NCBI GenBank assembly: GCA_025965155.1
Contig: JAOPXN010000130.1
Location: 1-64,000, forward strand
DNA: 64,000 bases
Source: Propionibacteriaceae bacterium
GTDB lineage: Bacteria > Actinomycetota > Actinomycetes > Propionibacteriales > Propionibacteriaceae
Reading direction: 5' to 3'
Positions 25,321 through 34,794 of the stretch are shown here, piece after piece. The notes under the pieces were generated by a model. That model saw only the letters and a list, made by a program, of their open reading frames with translations, was not told where the DNA came from and did no database searches. Both the position numbers and the translations under genes were made by a program. Numbering within the stretch: position 1 is the stretch's first letter; each line of letters begins with the position of its first letter.

Positions 25321-26520
25321 TCAGACCAAGGCTGACTCCTCCTTCGCCGGCACCAGGGGAGTCGCCAGCAGGGGGAACAAGGCGGTGATCGCGAAGGTCA
25401 ACGGAAAACCCAGCACGGTGATCATGGCGCCCATGGCCGGTGGAACGAGCGAGGCGGCCAGAAACTGTGCGGTGTTCTGCGTGCCGAGCGCACGCCCCGA
25501 CCAGAAAGGTCCGCTCACTTCGGCGATGGAGGTGAAGGCGAGACCGTTGTCCGCCACCGTGACCACCGTCGCCACGACCAAGATCACCACTGACATCGAG
25601 AGGTCAAGCTGGTCGGTCACGGCCAGGGCCAGCATCGTGATCGCTGCCGCGATCGCCACCCAGCGGAGCGGCCGCATCCGGCTGCCGACCAGGTCCGACA
25701 GCACGCCCACCGCGATCCGCCCCAAAGCGCCCAGTACCTGTGTCGCGGCGACCAGCAGCCCGGCCGCGGGTGCGCTCCAGTCTCGATCGCTGATCAACCA
25801 GACAAGGGCAAAGGTCCAGACCGTGAACTGCGGCACGACCAGCAGCACCGACACCGCGTGGATGCGCCACAGGAAGGAGCTCTGCCGGTACGGGTTAGTG
25901 AGATGGCCGGAGAGCTTGGCCTCGGCCCGAGTCGGCCGCGGCGGATCCATGATCAGCACCTGGCATAGAACGGCGGCCAGGATCGCGAGCGCGGCCGGCA
26001 CCGCGAGCGCGGCGCCGATGCCGGCACGGGACGCCACGGTCGGCACGATGAAGGCGGCCATCCCGACCCCCAACGGTTGCGCCATCTGCCGGATACCCAT
26101 CGCGAGACCGCGGCGGTGCCGTGGGAACCAGCCCACCACGACCCGGCCGCTGGCCGAGCTCGTGCTGGCCGCCGCCATGCCACCGACCAGTAGAAACACG
26201 CACAGCGCAACAACTCCGTCCGCCAGGGCCGCGCCGATGCCGGCGGCGCCGGTGAGCAGCAACCCGCTGACCAGGATCAGGCGCTCCCCGAACCGGTCCA
26301 CGGCCGCACCCCACGCGATCAGGGTCAGCGTCACCCCGACGGTCGGCATGGCGGCCACCAGACCGGCCTCAGCCAGTGTCAACCCGCCCCGATCTTGGAG
26401 CACTGGAATGAGAAACGCCGCACCGTGGATGAAGAAGGCGCTGGTTGCCTGCGCCAGCATGCTCATCGCGAGCATCACCCACCGGCGGGTGGAACCGACG
26501 TCTGTCAACTGTCTCACCAT
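25321..26520 (-). CDS. MFS transporter
   Basis: A 399-residue major facilitator with 12 predicted helices. The loop 2-3 signature appears as GAAVDRFGERLILVSG, and the mid-protein loop carries DPPRPTRAEAKLSG. ATG 26520 (MVRQLTDVG) with AGGATATCGA upstream is the likely start; an upstream in-frame ATG exists. Overall similarity is to the NarK/OFA-like nitrate or oxalate-type MFS group, but the substrate is not predictable. It is convergent with the MOSC gene (9 bases apart) and divergent from the GH13 gene. Confidence 0.9.
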   Translation of the reverse strand: MVRQLTDVGSTRRWVMLAMSMLAQATSAFFIHGAAFLIPVLQDRGGLTLAEAGLVAAMPTVGVTLTLIAWGAAVDRFGERLILVSGLLLTGAAGIGAALADGVVALCVFLLVGGMAAASTSSASGRVVVGWFPRHRRGLAMGIRQMAQPLGVGMAAFIVPTVASRAGIGAALAVPAALAILAAVLCQVLIMDPPRPTRAEAKLSGHLTNPYRQSSFLWRIHAVSVLLVVPQFTVWTFALVWLISDRDWSAPAAGLLVAATQVLGALGRIAVGVLSDLVGSRMRPLRWVAIAAAITMLALAVTDQLDLSMSVVILVVATVVTVADNGLAFTSIAEVSGPFWSGRALGTQNTAQFLAASLVPPAMGAMITVLGFPLTFAITALFPLLATPLVPAKEESALV

Positions 26521-26649
26521 TCGATATCCTGATCTCATCATGCGGGCTTCCACCGTAGCCGCCCTTGCTGCCCGTGGTGCCGGGCCCCATGCGGATGTGA
26601 GATTGTGCCGAAGGACAGTCGGCTATGGCAGCCACGACGAGAGGATCCT

Positions 26650-27969
26650 GTGGACACGCGCTACTTTCCCGCTCCCGAGGTTCACATCGAGCATCCGCAG
26701 TGGTGCCGGAACGCCACCATCTACCAGATCAACACTCGGGTTTTCACCCCCGAGGGCACGTTCACCGCTGCGCAGCAGCAGCTGCCGCGGCTGAAGGATC
26801 TTGGTGTGACCATCTTGTGGCTGATGCCGGTGCACCCGATCGGCGAGGTCAACCGCAAGGGCGAGCTGGGCTCCCCGTACGCAGTGCGGGACTACTTCGG
26901 GATCAACCCCGAGTTCGGAACGTCGGAGGATCTTAAGACCTTGGTGCAGGCGGCCCATGACCTGGGGATGTACGTGATCTTGGACTGGGTGGCCAACCAC
27001 ACAGCGTGGGACAGCAACCTGGTCACCGAGCATCCCGAGTGGTATCGGCGCGACTACAAGGGCGACTTCTGCCCTACTCCCTGGTGGGACTGGGACGACA
27101 TCATCGACCTGGACTACAACCAGCCGGCGCTGCGGGAGTACATGACCCAAGCTCTGACCCACTGGGTTCGCGAGTACGGCATCGACGGCTACCGGTGTGA
27201 CGTCGCCGGCTTTGTCCCGCTGGACTTCTGGGAGAACGCGCGCGCGGAGCTCGACGCGATCAAGCCGGTGTTCCTGCTCGCCGAATGGGAGACGCGGGAC
27301 CTGCACCGTGCCGCTTTCGACGCCAGCTATGCGTGGAGCTGGAACGAGATCCTGCACAAGATCGCTCACGGTAAGGCCGACGTTGAAGCGCTCCGGGTGT
27401 TCTACTCCTGGGACCTGAAGTCGTTCCCTGAGGACAGCTTGCGGATGATGTTCGTCAGCAACCACGACAAGAACGCCTGGGAAGGCACCGAGTACGAGCA
27501 GTTCGGCGACGCCCTGGATGCGGCGATCGTCCTGTCGGTGGTGGGCAAGGGCATCCCGATGCTCTACAACGGCCAGGAGGCCGGGAACGACCGACGGCTC
27601 GAGTTCTTCAAGAAGGACGTGATCGAGTGGCAGGACGACCACCCGATGGCCGATTTCTACCGCCGCCTGATCGCGCTTCGCACCCAGACGCCCGCGCTCT
27701 GGAGCGGCCGCTGGGGAGCACCGATGATCCCGGTACCCAATGACCGGCCCAGTCAGGTGCTGAGCTTCGTCCGACAGGATGACCAGCACAAGGTGCTTGC
27801 GGTCTTCAACTTCAGCCCCGAGCCGACCCAGGTCACCCTGTCCGAGGAGTTGTACGTCGGCCGGTACAACGACTTCTTCTCCGGAGAGCAGCGAGACCTC
27901 GAGCCGGGAGCGGCGCTCACGCTGGACCCGTGGGGCTACCGGCTGCTGATCACCGCCCAGCCGGGCTGA
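26650..27969 (+). CDS. GH13 alpha-glucan hydrolase (alpha-amylase-like)
   Basis: A 439-residue glycoside hydrolase family 13 enzyme without signal peptide, so cytoplasmic. The conserved regions are DWVANHTAWD, GYRCDVAG (nucleophile Asp184), LLAEWE (acid/base Glu212) and FVSNHDKN (Asp273). The C-terminal beta domain includes VLAVFNFSPEPTQV. It probably cleaves intracellular malto-oligosaccharides or glycogen-derived glucans. GTG 26650 gives the standard N-terminus ending before WCRNATIYQINTR. The ROK kinase follows 68 bases downstream, consistent with a glucan-to-glucose-6-phosphate route. Confidence 0.93.
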   Translation: MDTRYFPAPEVHIEHPQWCRNATIYQINTRVFTPEGTFTAAQQQLPRLKDLGVTILWLMPVHPIGEVNRKGELGSPYAVRDYFGINPEFGTSEDLKTLVQAAHDLGMYVILDWVANHTAWDSNLVTEHPEWYRRDYKGDFCPTPWWDWDDIIDLDYNQPALREYMTQALTHWVREYGIDGYRCDVAGFVPLDFWENARAELDAIKPVFLLAEWETRDLHRAAFDASYAWSWNEILHKIAHGKADVEALRVFYSWDLKSFPEDSLRMMFVSNHDKNAWEGTEYEQFGDALDAAIVLSVVGKGIPMLYNGQEAGNDRRLEFFKKDVIEWQDDHPMADFYRRLIALRTQTPALWSGRWGAPMIPVPNDRPSQVLSFVRQDDQHKVLAVFNFSPEPTQVTLSEELYVGRYNDFFSGEQRDLEPGAALTLDPWGYRLLITAQPG

Positions 27970-28037
27970 AGCCAGTGGCGTCGAGCGATATCCACCTGGC
28001 ACAAGAAAAGGCGAGTTCAACGCAAGGGGCGGTGGCC

Positions 28038-28934
28038 ATGACCACTCTGGGACTCGACGTCGGGGCGACCACCATCAAAGGAGCCGCAGTCGACGACGAC
28101 GGGATGATCTTGGCCCGGCACACCGAGTACACACCCAGCGAAGGCACCAGCCGCGAGATCGAGGACGCCATCGTCAGGTGTCTGGAGATCCTGCGGGACG
28201 AGGTTCCGACGGCTCGGGCCGTCGGGCTCGCGGCAGCGGGCTGGATCGGTGCCGACCGTCGGTCGGTCATCTTCTCCGCCAACTTCCCGTCCTGGCGGGA
28301 GGAGCCGCTGGTTGAGCAGCTGGAGGCCCGGTCCGGGCTGCCAGTGGTGCTGGAGAACGACGCCAACGCCGCCGCCTGGGGCGAGTTCCGGTTCGGCGCG
28401 GGCGCCGGGACGAACTCGATGGCCGCGATAACCCTTGGCAGCGGTGTCGGCGGCGCGCTGGTCGTCAACGGGGCGCTGGTCCGCGGCTTTCAAGGCGCAG
28501 CCGGCGAGATCGGGCACTCGGTCATGATCACCGACGGCTACCCGTGCAACTGCGGACGGCACGGCTGCATGGAGAACTACGTCAGCGGCCGCTCGATCAA
28601 CCGCCGCGCGCTGCCTGTCCTTGGTGATGCCGATCTGTACGCGCTGGCCCGGGCGGGTGATGAGCGCGCGCTGGAGCTGTACACCCAGTTCGGCGGTTAC
28701 CTCGGCCGCGGGCTGGCCAACGTTGCCATGCTGGTCAACCCGGAGCGTGTAGTCGTAAGCGGCGGCGTCGCTGAGGCGTTCGACCTGTTTGTGGAACCGG
28801 CCATGGCGGCTATGCGGGCCGAGCTTGGTCCGGCCTGGCAGGCGCTGGCCCCCACGTTTGCAGTGGGCATGCTGGGCTCGGACGCGGGCCGGCTCGGAGC
28901 AGCAGACCTTGCCCGCTCGGCGGTGACGCACTGA
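28038..28934 (+). CDS. ROK family sugar kinase (glucokinase-like)
   Basis: A 298-residue kinase that probably phosphorylates glucose. The phosphate loop is TLGLDVGATTIKGA. The catalytic Asp is in VVLENDANAAAWGEF, the adenosine motif region is ITLGSGVGGALV, and the ROK zinc cluster is CNCGRHGCMENYVSGRS. No DNA-binding domain is present, so it is an enzyme and not a NagC-type repressor. Placement after the GH13 gene supports a role in using glucose released from glucans. Confidence 0.93.
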   Translation: MTTLGLDVGATTIKGAAVDDDGMILARHTEYTPSEGTSREIEDAIVRCLEILRDEVPTARAVGLAAAGWIGADRRSVIFSANFPSWREEPLVEQLEARSGLPVVLENDANAAAWGEFRFGAGAGTNSMAAITLGSGVGGALVVNGALVRGFQGAAGEIGHSVMITDGYPCNCGRHGCMENYVSGRSINRRALPVLGDADLYALARAGDERALELYTQFGGYLGRGLANVAMLVNPERVVVSGGVAEAFDLFVEPAMAAMRAELGPAWQALAPTFAVGMLGSDAGRLGAADLARSAVTH

Positions 28935-28985
28935 GCCTGCTCGAACGGACTCCCTCACAGTGGTGCTTGCTGGCACAATCAAACA

Positions 28986-30086
28986 ATGAAGGCCACGGCG
29001 GTGATCATGGTGATACTTCTGGGGATGACCGGATGCAGTAGGCCCGCTACCTCGCCCCCGCCGGCCGCCTCCGCGTCGGATCTGCCGACGGTGCAGACAT
29101 CGACGGGCGGCGCGCCGGGAGCTGTGCCCGATACAACGACGAGCTCCCGCCCGACCGCCTCCCCGGCGCCCAGCACTGCAGCACCGAAGCCGACGATCCC
29201 GACACCGCCGCCGCACCCGATCTCGGTCCAGGCCCTGATCGACAAGAAGTACAACGGCGGCGCGCTGAAGCTGGGCGATCTGCTCGACGACTTCGGTGCG
29301 TACAAGCGGTACCTGATCACCTACCGCAGTGAGACGCTGACTATCTCCGGCGTGATGAACGTGCCCGACGGTCCAGGCCCGTTCCCCGTGCTGGTCCTCA
29401 ACCACGGGTACATCAACCCGCGCACCTACTTCCCCGGGCAGGGGATGCCGCGCGAGCATGACTATCTGGCCCGGCAGGGCTACGTGGTGCTGCACACCGA
29501 CTACCGCGGGCACGCTACCTCCGACAACGACCCGAGCGTCGACTACGAGCTGCGGCTGCCGTACGCCGTCGACGCCATCAACGCAGTCCTCGCCGTCAAG
29601 AACTCCAAGCTGAAGTTCCTGGACGGCGAGCGGGTGGGCTGGCTCGGTCGGTCGATGGGTGGCAACGTGACGTTGACCGCGCTGGTGGCCAAACCTGGTC
29701 TGGTGGATGCCGCGGTCATCTACGCCTCGACCAGCTCGCTGGCCGCAGACAACTGGAAGCAGTTCTACCGGCCCAGTGCCGACCGGGCTCGGGTCAACCG
29801 ACGGATCGAACGGACCTATGGTCTTCCGGACAAGTCGCCGGAGTTCTGGCGTGCGGCCTCGCCGCGGCCCTACTTCGGCCGGGTCACCGAACCTCTGCTG
29901 GTCCACCACGGAACAGCGGACGACACCTGCCCGATCGAGTGGTCGCGCGACACCGTTGCAGCCCTGCGTAAGGAAGGCAAGGACGTCGAGCTGGTGCGCT
30001 ACCGCGGAGAGGGTCACACCTTCGAGGGACAGTGGCGTGCATCGATCAGGCGTACCGTCGACTTTTTCGACCAGCACCTCAACTGA
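28986..30086 (+). CDS. Secreted alpha/beta hydrolase, probable lipoprotein
   Basis: A 366-residue protein with a lipoprotein-like signal (VIMVILLGMTGCS) and a long Pro/Ser/Thr linker (about residues 20-80). The catalytic domain has LVLNHGYINPR (oxyanion), GWLGRSMGGNV (nucleophile Ser), HHGTADDTCP (Asp) and YRGEGHTFEG (His). This is the prolyl-oligopeptidase/acetyl-xylan-esterase-like hydrolase group. It is probably anchored to the outer face of the membrane and acts on an ester or peptide. It ends convergent with the GH15 gene. Confidence 0.88.
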   Translation: MKATAVIMVILLGMTGCSRPATSPPPAASASDLPTVQTSTGGAPGAVPDTTTSSRPTASPAPSTAAPKPTIPTPPPHPISVQALIDKKYNGGALKLGDLLDDFGAYKRYLITYRSETLTISGVMNVPDGPGPFPVLVLNHGYINPRTYFPGQGMPREHDYLARQGYVVLHTDYRGHATSDNDPSVDYELRLPYAVDAINAVLAVKNSKLKFLDGERVGWLGRSMGGNVTLTALVAKPGLVDAAVIYASTSSLAADNWKQFYRPSADRARVNRRIERTYGLPDKSPEFWRAASPRPYFGRVTEPLLVHHGTADDTCPIEWSRDTVAALRKEGKDVELVRYRGEGHTFEGQWRASIRRTVDFFDQHLN

Positions 30087-30167
30087 GTCGCCGAGACGCT
30101 TCGGCCGCCGGCATCCGAACACTGCTCTGCGACCGGCGCGGCAGGACCGGAGTCAGCGGTCTCGAAG

Positions 30168-32099
30168 TCAGCCGCGTTCCATCGATCCGGCCCACGAGCC
30201 CGAGCCGCTGTGGTGCTGGCGGCCCTCTAGCTTGATCACGTGCTGGACGGCGTTGATCAGGGCCAGGTGGGTGAACGCCTGCGGGAAGTTGCCGAGGTGC
30301 TGCCCGGTGTGGGGATCAATCTCCTCGCCGTACAGCTCCAACGGGCCGGCGAAGGAGAGGAGCTTGGCACAGAGCCTGCGCGCCCGCTGGTACTCGCCGA
30401 TCTCGCACAGCGCGGAGACGAGCCAGAAGGAGCAAATCGTGAAGCTACCCTCCTCGCCGGCGAACCCGTCGTCGGTCTCCTCCACCCGGTAGCGCAGCAC
30501 CAACCCGTGCACCGTCAGCTCGTCCGCGATCGCCAGGACGGTGGCTCGGATCCGGGGATCGTCCGCGGGTAGGAAGCGGACCAGCGGTGCGAGCAGCAAG
30601 GATGCGTCCAGCGCCTTGGTGCCGTAGTACTGGGTCAACACCCCACGCTCGTCCACACCGTTGGCAAGGACGTCAGCCTTGATCTCTTCGGCGGCCATCT
30701 GCCACTCATCCGCCTTGGCGTCCTCACCACTGAGCCGGGCCAGCCGGGCCCCTCGGTCGACGGCGACCCAGCACATGATCTTGGACGAGGTGAAGTGCTT
30801 CAGCTCGCCACGTACCTCCCAGATCCCCGCGTCCGGCTCCCGCCAGTGCTTCAACGCCTGGTTCACCTGCTTGTCCAGCATCGGCCAGATCCGGCCGTCC
30901 AGATGGTCGGCTGCCTTGGAGTGCAGGTAGACCGAATCCAGCAGCGCTCCCCACACATCGTGTTGCTCCTGAGCGTAGGCGGCATTACCGACCCGCACCG
31001 GTCGTGAGCCGGCGTAGCCGGGCAGGTGGTCGAGCTCGCGCTCCTCGAGGTTCCGTTCGCCGCCGATGCCGTACATGATCTGCAGATCCTCGTCCCGGTC
31101 GGCTAGGTCAGCGATGAAGGCGAAGAAGTCGATCGCCTCCCAGTCGAACCCGAGCGAGTAGAGGCCCCACAAGGCGAAGGTCGCGTCCCGGATCCAGGTG
31201 AACCGGTAGTCGTAGTTGCGTTCTCCTCCAGGCGTCTCCGGCAGCGAGGTCGTGCCAGCCGCGGCGATGGCGCCGGTCGGCACGTAGGTCAGCCCCTTCA
31301 ACGTCAACGCGCTCCGCTGGAGGTAACTGCGCCAGGGGTGGTCGGCAAACTCACCCCGGGCCAGCCAGTGCTGCCAGTGGTGCGCCGTCCACACCAGACG
31401 CGAGTACGCCTCGGCGAAGTCCATTGGGGGCGGCTTCGATCCCCACGACAACGCGATGTAGCGGACGTCGCCTTCCTTCAGCAGCGTCCGCGCGCTCGCC
31501 TGCCCACCCTCGAAGCCGAGCCTGAGGTCGGTAGTCAGAGTCAAAGCGAGGTCGATTCCCTCGGCTGTTGCCACCCCCTGGTGGTAGCCGTGCTCGGTGT
31601 AGCCCCAGCTGGCGTGGGTCAGCCCGTAGTTGAAGACCGGCTCGCAGTCCACCACCGTCTGCACCTCACCCGAGACGCAGCGAATGGTGCGGAGCAGGAT
31701 GTGCTCGGCGTCGTAGTCGTTGGGAGTCCGTCGATGGGTCTTGGACCGCTTATCCTCGTGCCGCCACGGACCGAGCAGCAGCGCGTCGCGGACGATGATC
31801 CAGCCGGTGGCAGTCGCCCAGCTGGTCTCCAGAATCATCGTCCCCGGTAGATACCGGTGGTCCGCCGGCACCGTCGCGTCCGCCGGGGCTATCCGGTAGG
31901 CGCCGGCGTGCCGGCCAAGGATGTTGCCGAAGACGCTCGGCGAGTCGAATCGCGGCACACACATCCAGTCCACCGATCCGCCCGGTGCCACCAAGGCCGA
32001 GACCTCTCCGTCGCTGAGGAACCCGTAGTCGCCGATCGGAACGTCGCGCGCGTGGTCGTGGGCGGACGTCATATGGACGCTGGTGTTCTTCTTCGCCAT
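30168..32099 (-). CDS. Glycoside hydrolase family 15 (glucoamylase/trehalase)
   Basis: A 643-residue GH15 protein. The N-terminal beta-sandwich contains GDYGFLSDGEVSALVAPGGS and VDWMCVPRFDSPSVFG. The (alpha/alpha)6 catalytic barrel contains NYDYRFTWIRDATFALWGL, a region EERELDHLPGYAGSRPVRVG with Glu candidates, and TICSFWLVSALCEIGEY. In actinobacteria proteins of this architecture are glucoamylases or GH15 trehalases, which cannot be separated by eye. No signal peptide, so intracellular. ATG 32099 (MAKKNTSV) is the best start. It is divergent from the GCS2/ATP-grasp gene over a 122-base shared promoter region. Confidence 0.93.
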   Translation of the reverse strand: MAKKNTSVHMTSAHDHARDVPIGDYGFLSDGEVSALVAPGGSVDWMCVPRFDSPSVFGNILGRHAGAYRIAPADATVPADHRYLPGTMILETSWATATGWIIVRDALLLGPWRHEDKRSKTHRRTPNDYDAEHILLRTIRCVSGEVQTVVDCEPVFNYGLTHASWGYTEHGYHQGVATAEGIDLALTLTTDLRLGFEGGQASARTLLKEGDVRYIALSWGSKPPPMDFAEAYSRLVWTAHHWQHWLARGEFADHPWRSYLQRSALTLKGLTYVPTGAIAAAGTTSLPETPGGERNYDYRFTWIRDATFALWGLYSLGFDWEAIDFFAFIADLADRDEDLQIMYGIGGERNLEERELDHLPGYAGSRPVRVGNAAYAQEQHDVWGALLDSVYLHSKAADHLDGRIWPMLDKQVNQALKHWREPDAGIWEVRGELKHFTSSKIMCWVAVDRGARLARLSGEDAKADEWQMAAEEIKADVLANGVDERGVLTQYYGTKALDASLLLAPLVRFLPADDPRIRATVLAIADELTVHGLVLRYRVEETDDGFAGEEGSFTICSFWLVSALCEIGEYQRARRLCAKLLSFAGPLELYGEEIDPHTGQHLGNFPQAFTHLALINAVQHVIKLEGRQHHSGSGSWAGSMERG

Positions 32100-32221
32100 G
32101 AACGAAGCATGGCTGCGTCTGCCGCCGCTGACAAGAGAGCTGGACGATGCCATCAGCACCATAGAGCGGACGATCCGAGCCGAAGACACGCGCATGTAAC
32201 AAATGGTTCTTACGATCGGGT

Positions 32222-34753
32222 ATGGCCTCACCGCTGACGCTCGGAGTTGAGGAAGAACTGCATCTGATTGACATGGCCACCTTCCGCCTCGCGGGACGCG
32301 CCCCCGCGCTGCTGGCGCAGCTTCCCGTCGAGCACTTTTCCTCCGAGCTGCAGCGGACCACTGTTGAGATCAACACCGATGTCTGCGACACCCTGTCCGA
32401 GCTGCGGGATGAGCTGGTCCGGCACCGTCGCGAGCTGGTAGCGGTAGCCGCCGGGGAGGGCATCGGCATCGCTGCGGTGGGCACCGTGCCGCTGTCCACG
32501 GCCGGCGACTTCGAGCTCACCAGCAACGGCCGGTTCGCTCGGATGCAGGAGGACTACCGTCTACTGGTGGACGAGCAGCTGATCTGCGGCACCCAGTTCC
32601 ACGTCGGCGTCGCCGACCGCGACGTCGCCGTACGGGTGATCCAGCGGCTCAGCCGAGACCTGCCGCCGCTGCTGGCGCTGTCGGCCAGCTCCCCGCTGTG
32701 GCACGGCTCGGACACCGGGTACGCCAGCATCCGTACCATCATCTGGCAACGCTGGCCGACCGCGGGAGCGACCGGGACCATCGGCTCCGCGGCCGAGTAC
32801 GACGAGCTGCTGGCCGACCTGATCGCCTCCGGTGTCATCACCGACGCCAAGATGGCCTACTTCGACGTCCGGCCGTCATCGCACGTACCCACGCTGGAGC
32901 TGCGGATCTGCGACGCCATCCCGCTGGTCGAAGACTCAGTGCTGGTGGCCGGTCTGTTTCGAGCGCTGGTGGCGGAAGCCATCGCCGCGGACGAGGCCGG
33001 GATCCCCAGTATTCCCCAGGCTCTGCCGCTGCAGCGGGCAGCGATGTGGCGGGCGGCACGAAGCGGTCTCACCGGTCAACTGCTCGACCACAGCCCTCGG
33101 CCGCAGCCCCGGCCGGCGCACGAGGTGATCCGCGCCCTGGTGGACCGTCTCCGGCCCTGCCTCGAGGAGCTGGGCGACTACGAAGCGGTTCAACAGCTGG
33201 CCGAGCGCACACTGCAGCGCGGCAACTCGGCTGACCGGCAGCGTGGGTCGCTGGCGGAGCGCGGGCGGCTGGCCGACGTGGTGCTGCAGGTCGTCGCCGA
33301 GACTCAGGATGAGTCGACCGGCCCCGACCAGCCGCCGCAGTCTCACAGCGACTATCCAGCCACCCCGGGCGACGAGGCGTTCACGCCATCCGGCGTGGTA
33401 CGCCCGCTCTACCGCGCCGTCGTCAGCGGGCTGGAGTCGCTCGGCCCGTTCATGCTCAGGGACCGGCTGGACGAACGCAACCGGTGGCTGTCCGGCGCCG
33501 GAATGACCTTCGGGGTGGACGCCGACCAACGGCCCTTCGAGGTGGACCTGGTGCCGCGGCTGATCTCAGCGCATGAGTGGCGCACCCTCAAGGCTGGACT
33601 GATCCAGCGCGCGCGGACCCTCGAGATGTTCCTCCAGGACGTGTACGGACCCGGCGAGGTGGTCCGTGACGGCGTGCTGCCGGGAGCGGCCGTCTATGAA
33701 TGTTCCGGTTGGCGCCAGGAAGCACGGATGCTACCGCGCGGAACCGTGCATGCACCGGTGATCGGGTTCGACCTGGTCCGGGACGACTCGGCCGGCTGGC
33801 GGGTGTTGGAGGACAACGCCCGGGTCCCGTCCGGGATCGGATATGCGATGGCCACCCGACAGCTGATGGATGCGGTGATGCCCGAGCTGCCCAGACCCCC
33901 GGACCTGCAGCCCTCCCACACCGCGCCCGTTCTGCTGCGTCGCACCATGGCCGCGCTGACAGCGGTGACGAACCCGGTGATCGCGCTGCTGTCCGACGGC
34001 GCCGGCAACTCGGCCTGGTTCGAGCACCGGCTGCTGGCCGAGCGGGCCGGGTTCCTGCTCGCCCAGCCGGCTGACATCGAGGTACAGGGACCCGTCGTGA
34101 CGGTGCGGGGACGACGGGTCGATGTGCTCTATCTGCGCCTCGACGTCGAGCTCGACGACCTGACCGCACCCGACGGTCGCCCGATCGGCACGCAGCTACT
34201 GCAGTCGGCGGCACGAGGCTCGGTGAGCCTGGCGAACCCGCCCGGCAACGGCGTGGCGGACGACAAGTCCATGTACTGCAACGTGCCCGATCTGATCGCC
34301 TACTACCTGGGCGAGCGTCCGCTGCTCGACCCGACGCCCACCTACCGCTGCGCTGACCCGGTCGAGCGCAGCTCGGTGCTGGACCGGCTCGACAAGCTGG
34401 TGACCAAACCGGTCGACGGCTACGGCGGTGGCGGCGTACTGATCGGTCCACGGGCCGATGCCGACGAGATCGAGCGGCGCCGGAAGGAGATCATCGCCGA
34501 GCCGGCCCTATGGATTGCGCAGGAGATGGTGAACCTCTCCACCCACCCGACGCTGACCCGCGACGGGATGCAGCCGCGCCATGTTGACCTCCGGGCCTTC
34601 GTCTACCTGACCGGCACCGCCGAGTCCGACGCCGTAGTCGCCGACCTGGGGCTGACCCGGGTAGCTCCGGAAGGAAGCATGCTGGTGAACTCGTCTCGAG
34701 GCGGTGGCGCCAAGGACACCTGGATCCTGGCGGATTCGCCCGAGGAACCGTAA
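32222..34753 (+). CDS. GCS2 carboxylate-amine ligase fused to permuted ATP-grasp
   Basis: An 843-residue two-domain fusion. Residues 1-~370 are a GCS2/YbdK-type carboxylate-amine ligase (LGVEEELHLIDMATF, ELQRTTVEINTD, STPLEL-like HVPTLELRICDAIPL). Residues ~390-843 are a circularly permuted type-2 ATP-grasp (EVDLVPRLISAHEWRTLKAG, MFLQDVYGPGEVV, YCNVPDLIAYYLGERPLL, VTKPVDGYGGGGVLIGP, QPRHVDLRAFVYL). Each domain makes an amide bond between a carboxylate and an amine, so the fusion can form two successive peptide-like bonds. The amidotransferase follows after 41 bases. The product is unknown; see the finding on this cluster. Confidence 0.92.
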   Translation: MASPLTLGVEEELHLIDMATFRLAGRAPALLAQLPVEHFSSELQRTTVEINTDVCDTLSELRDELVRHRRELVAVAAGEGIGIAAVGTVPLSTAGDFELTSNGRFARMQEDYRLLVDEQLICGTQFHVGVADRDVAVRVIQRLSRDLPPLLALSASSPLWHGSDTGYASIRTIIWQRWPTAGATGTIGSAAEYDELLADLIASGVITDAKMAYFDVRPSSHVPTLELRICDAIPLVEDSVLVAGLFRALVAEAIAADEAGIPSIPQALPLQRAAMWRAARSGLTGQLLDHSPRPQPRPAHEVIRALVDRLRPCLEELGDYEAVQQLAERTLQRGNSADRQRGSLAERGRLADVVLQVVAETQDESTGPDQPPQSHSDYPATPGDEAFTPSGVVRPLYRAVVSGLESLGPFMLRDRLDERNRWLSGAGMTFGVDADQRPFEVDLVPRLISAHEWRTLKAGLIQRARTLEMFLQDVYGPGEVVRDGVLPGAAVYECSGWRQEARMLPRGTVHAPVIGFDLVRDDSAGWRVLEDNARVPSGIGYAMATRQLMDAVMPELPRPPDLQPSHTAPVLLRRTMAALTAVTNPVIALLSDGAGNSAWFEHRLLAERAGFLLAQPADIEVQGPVVTVRGRRVDVLYLRLDVELDDLTAPDGRPIGTQLLQSAARGSVSLANPPGNGVADDKSMYCNVPDLIAYYLGERPLLDPTPTYRCADPVERSSVLDRLDKLVTKPVDGYGGGGVLIGPRADADEIERRRKEIIAEPALWIAQEMVNLSTHPTLTRDGMQPRHVDLRAFVYLTGTAESDAVVADLGLTRVAPEGSMLVNSSRGGGAKDTWILADSPEEP

Positions 34754-34794
34754 GAGACCTTTTCCGTTCCCGACGTCGACCACAAGGAGATCTG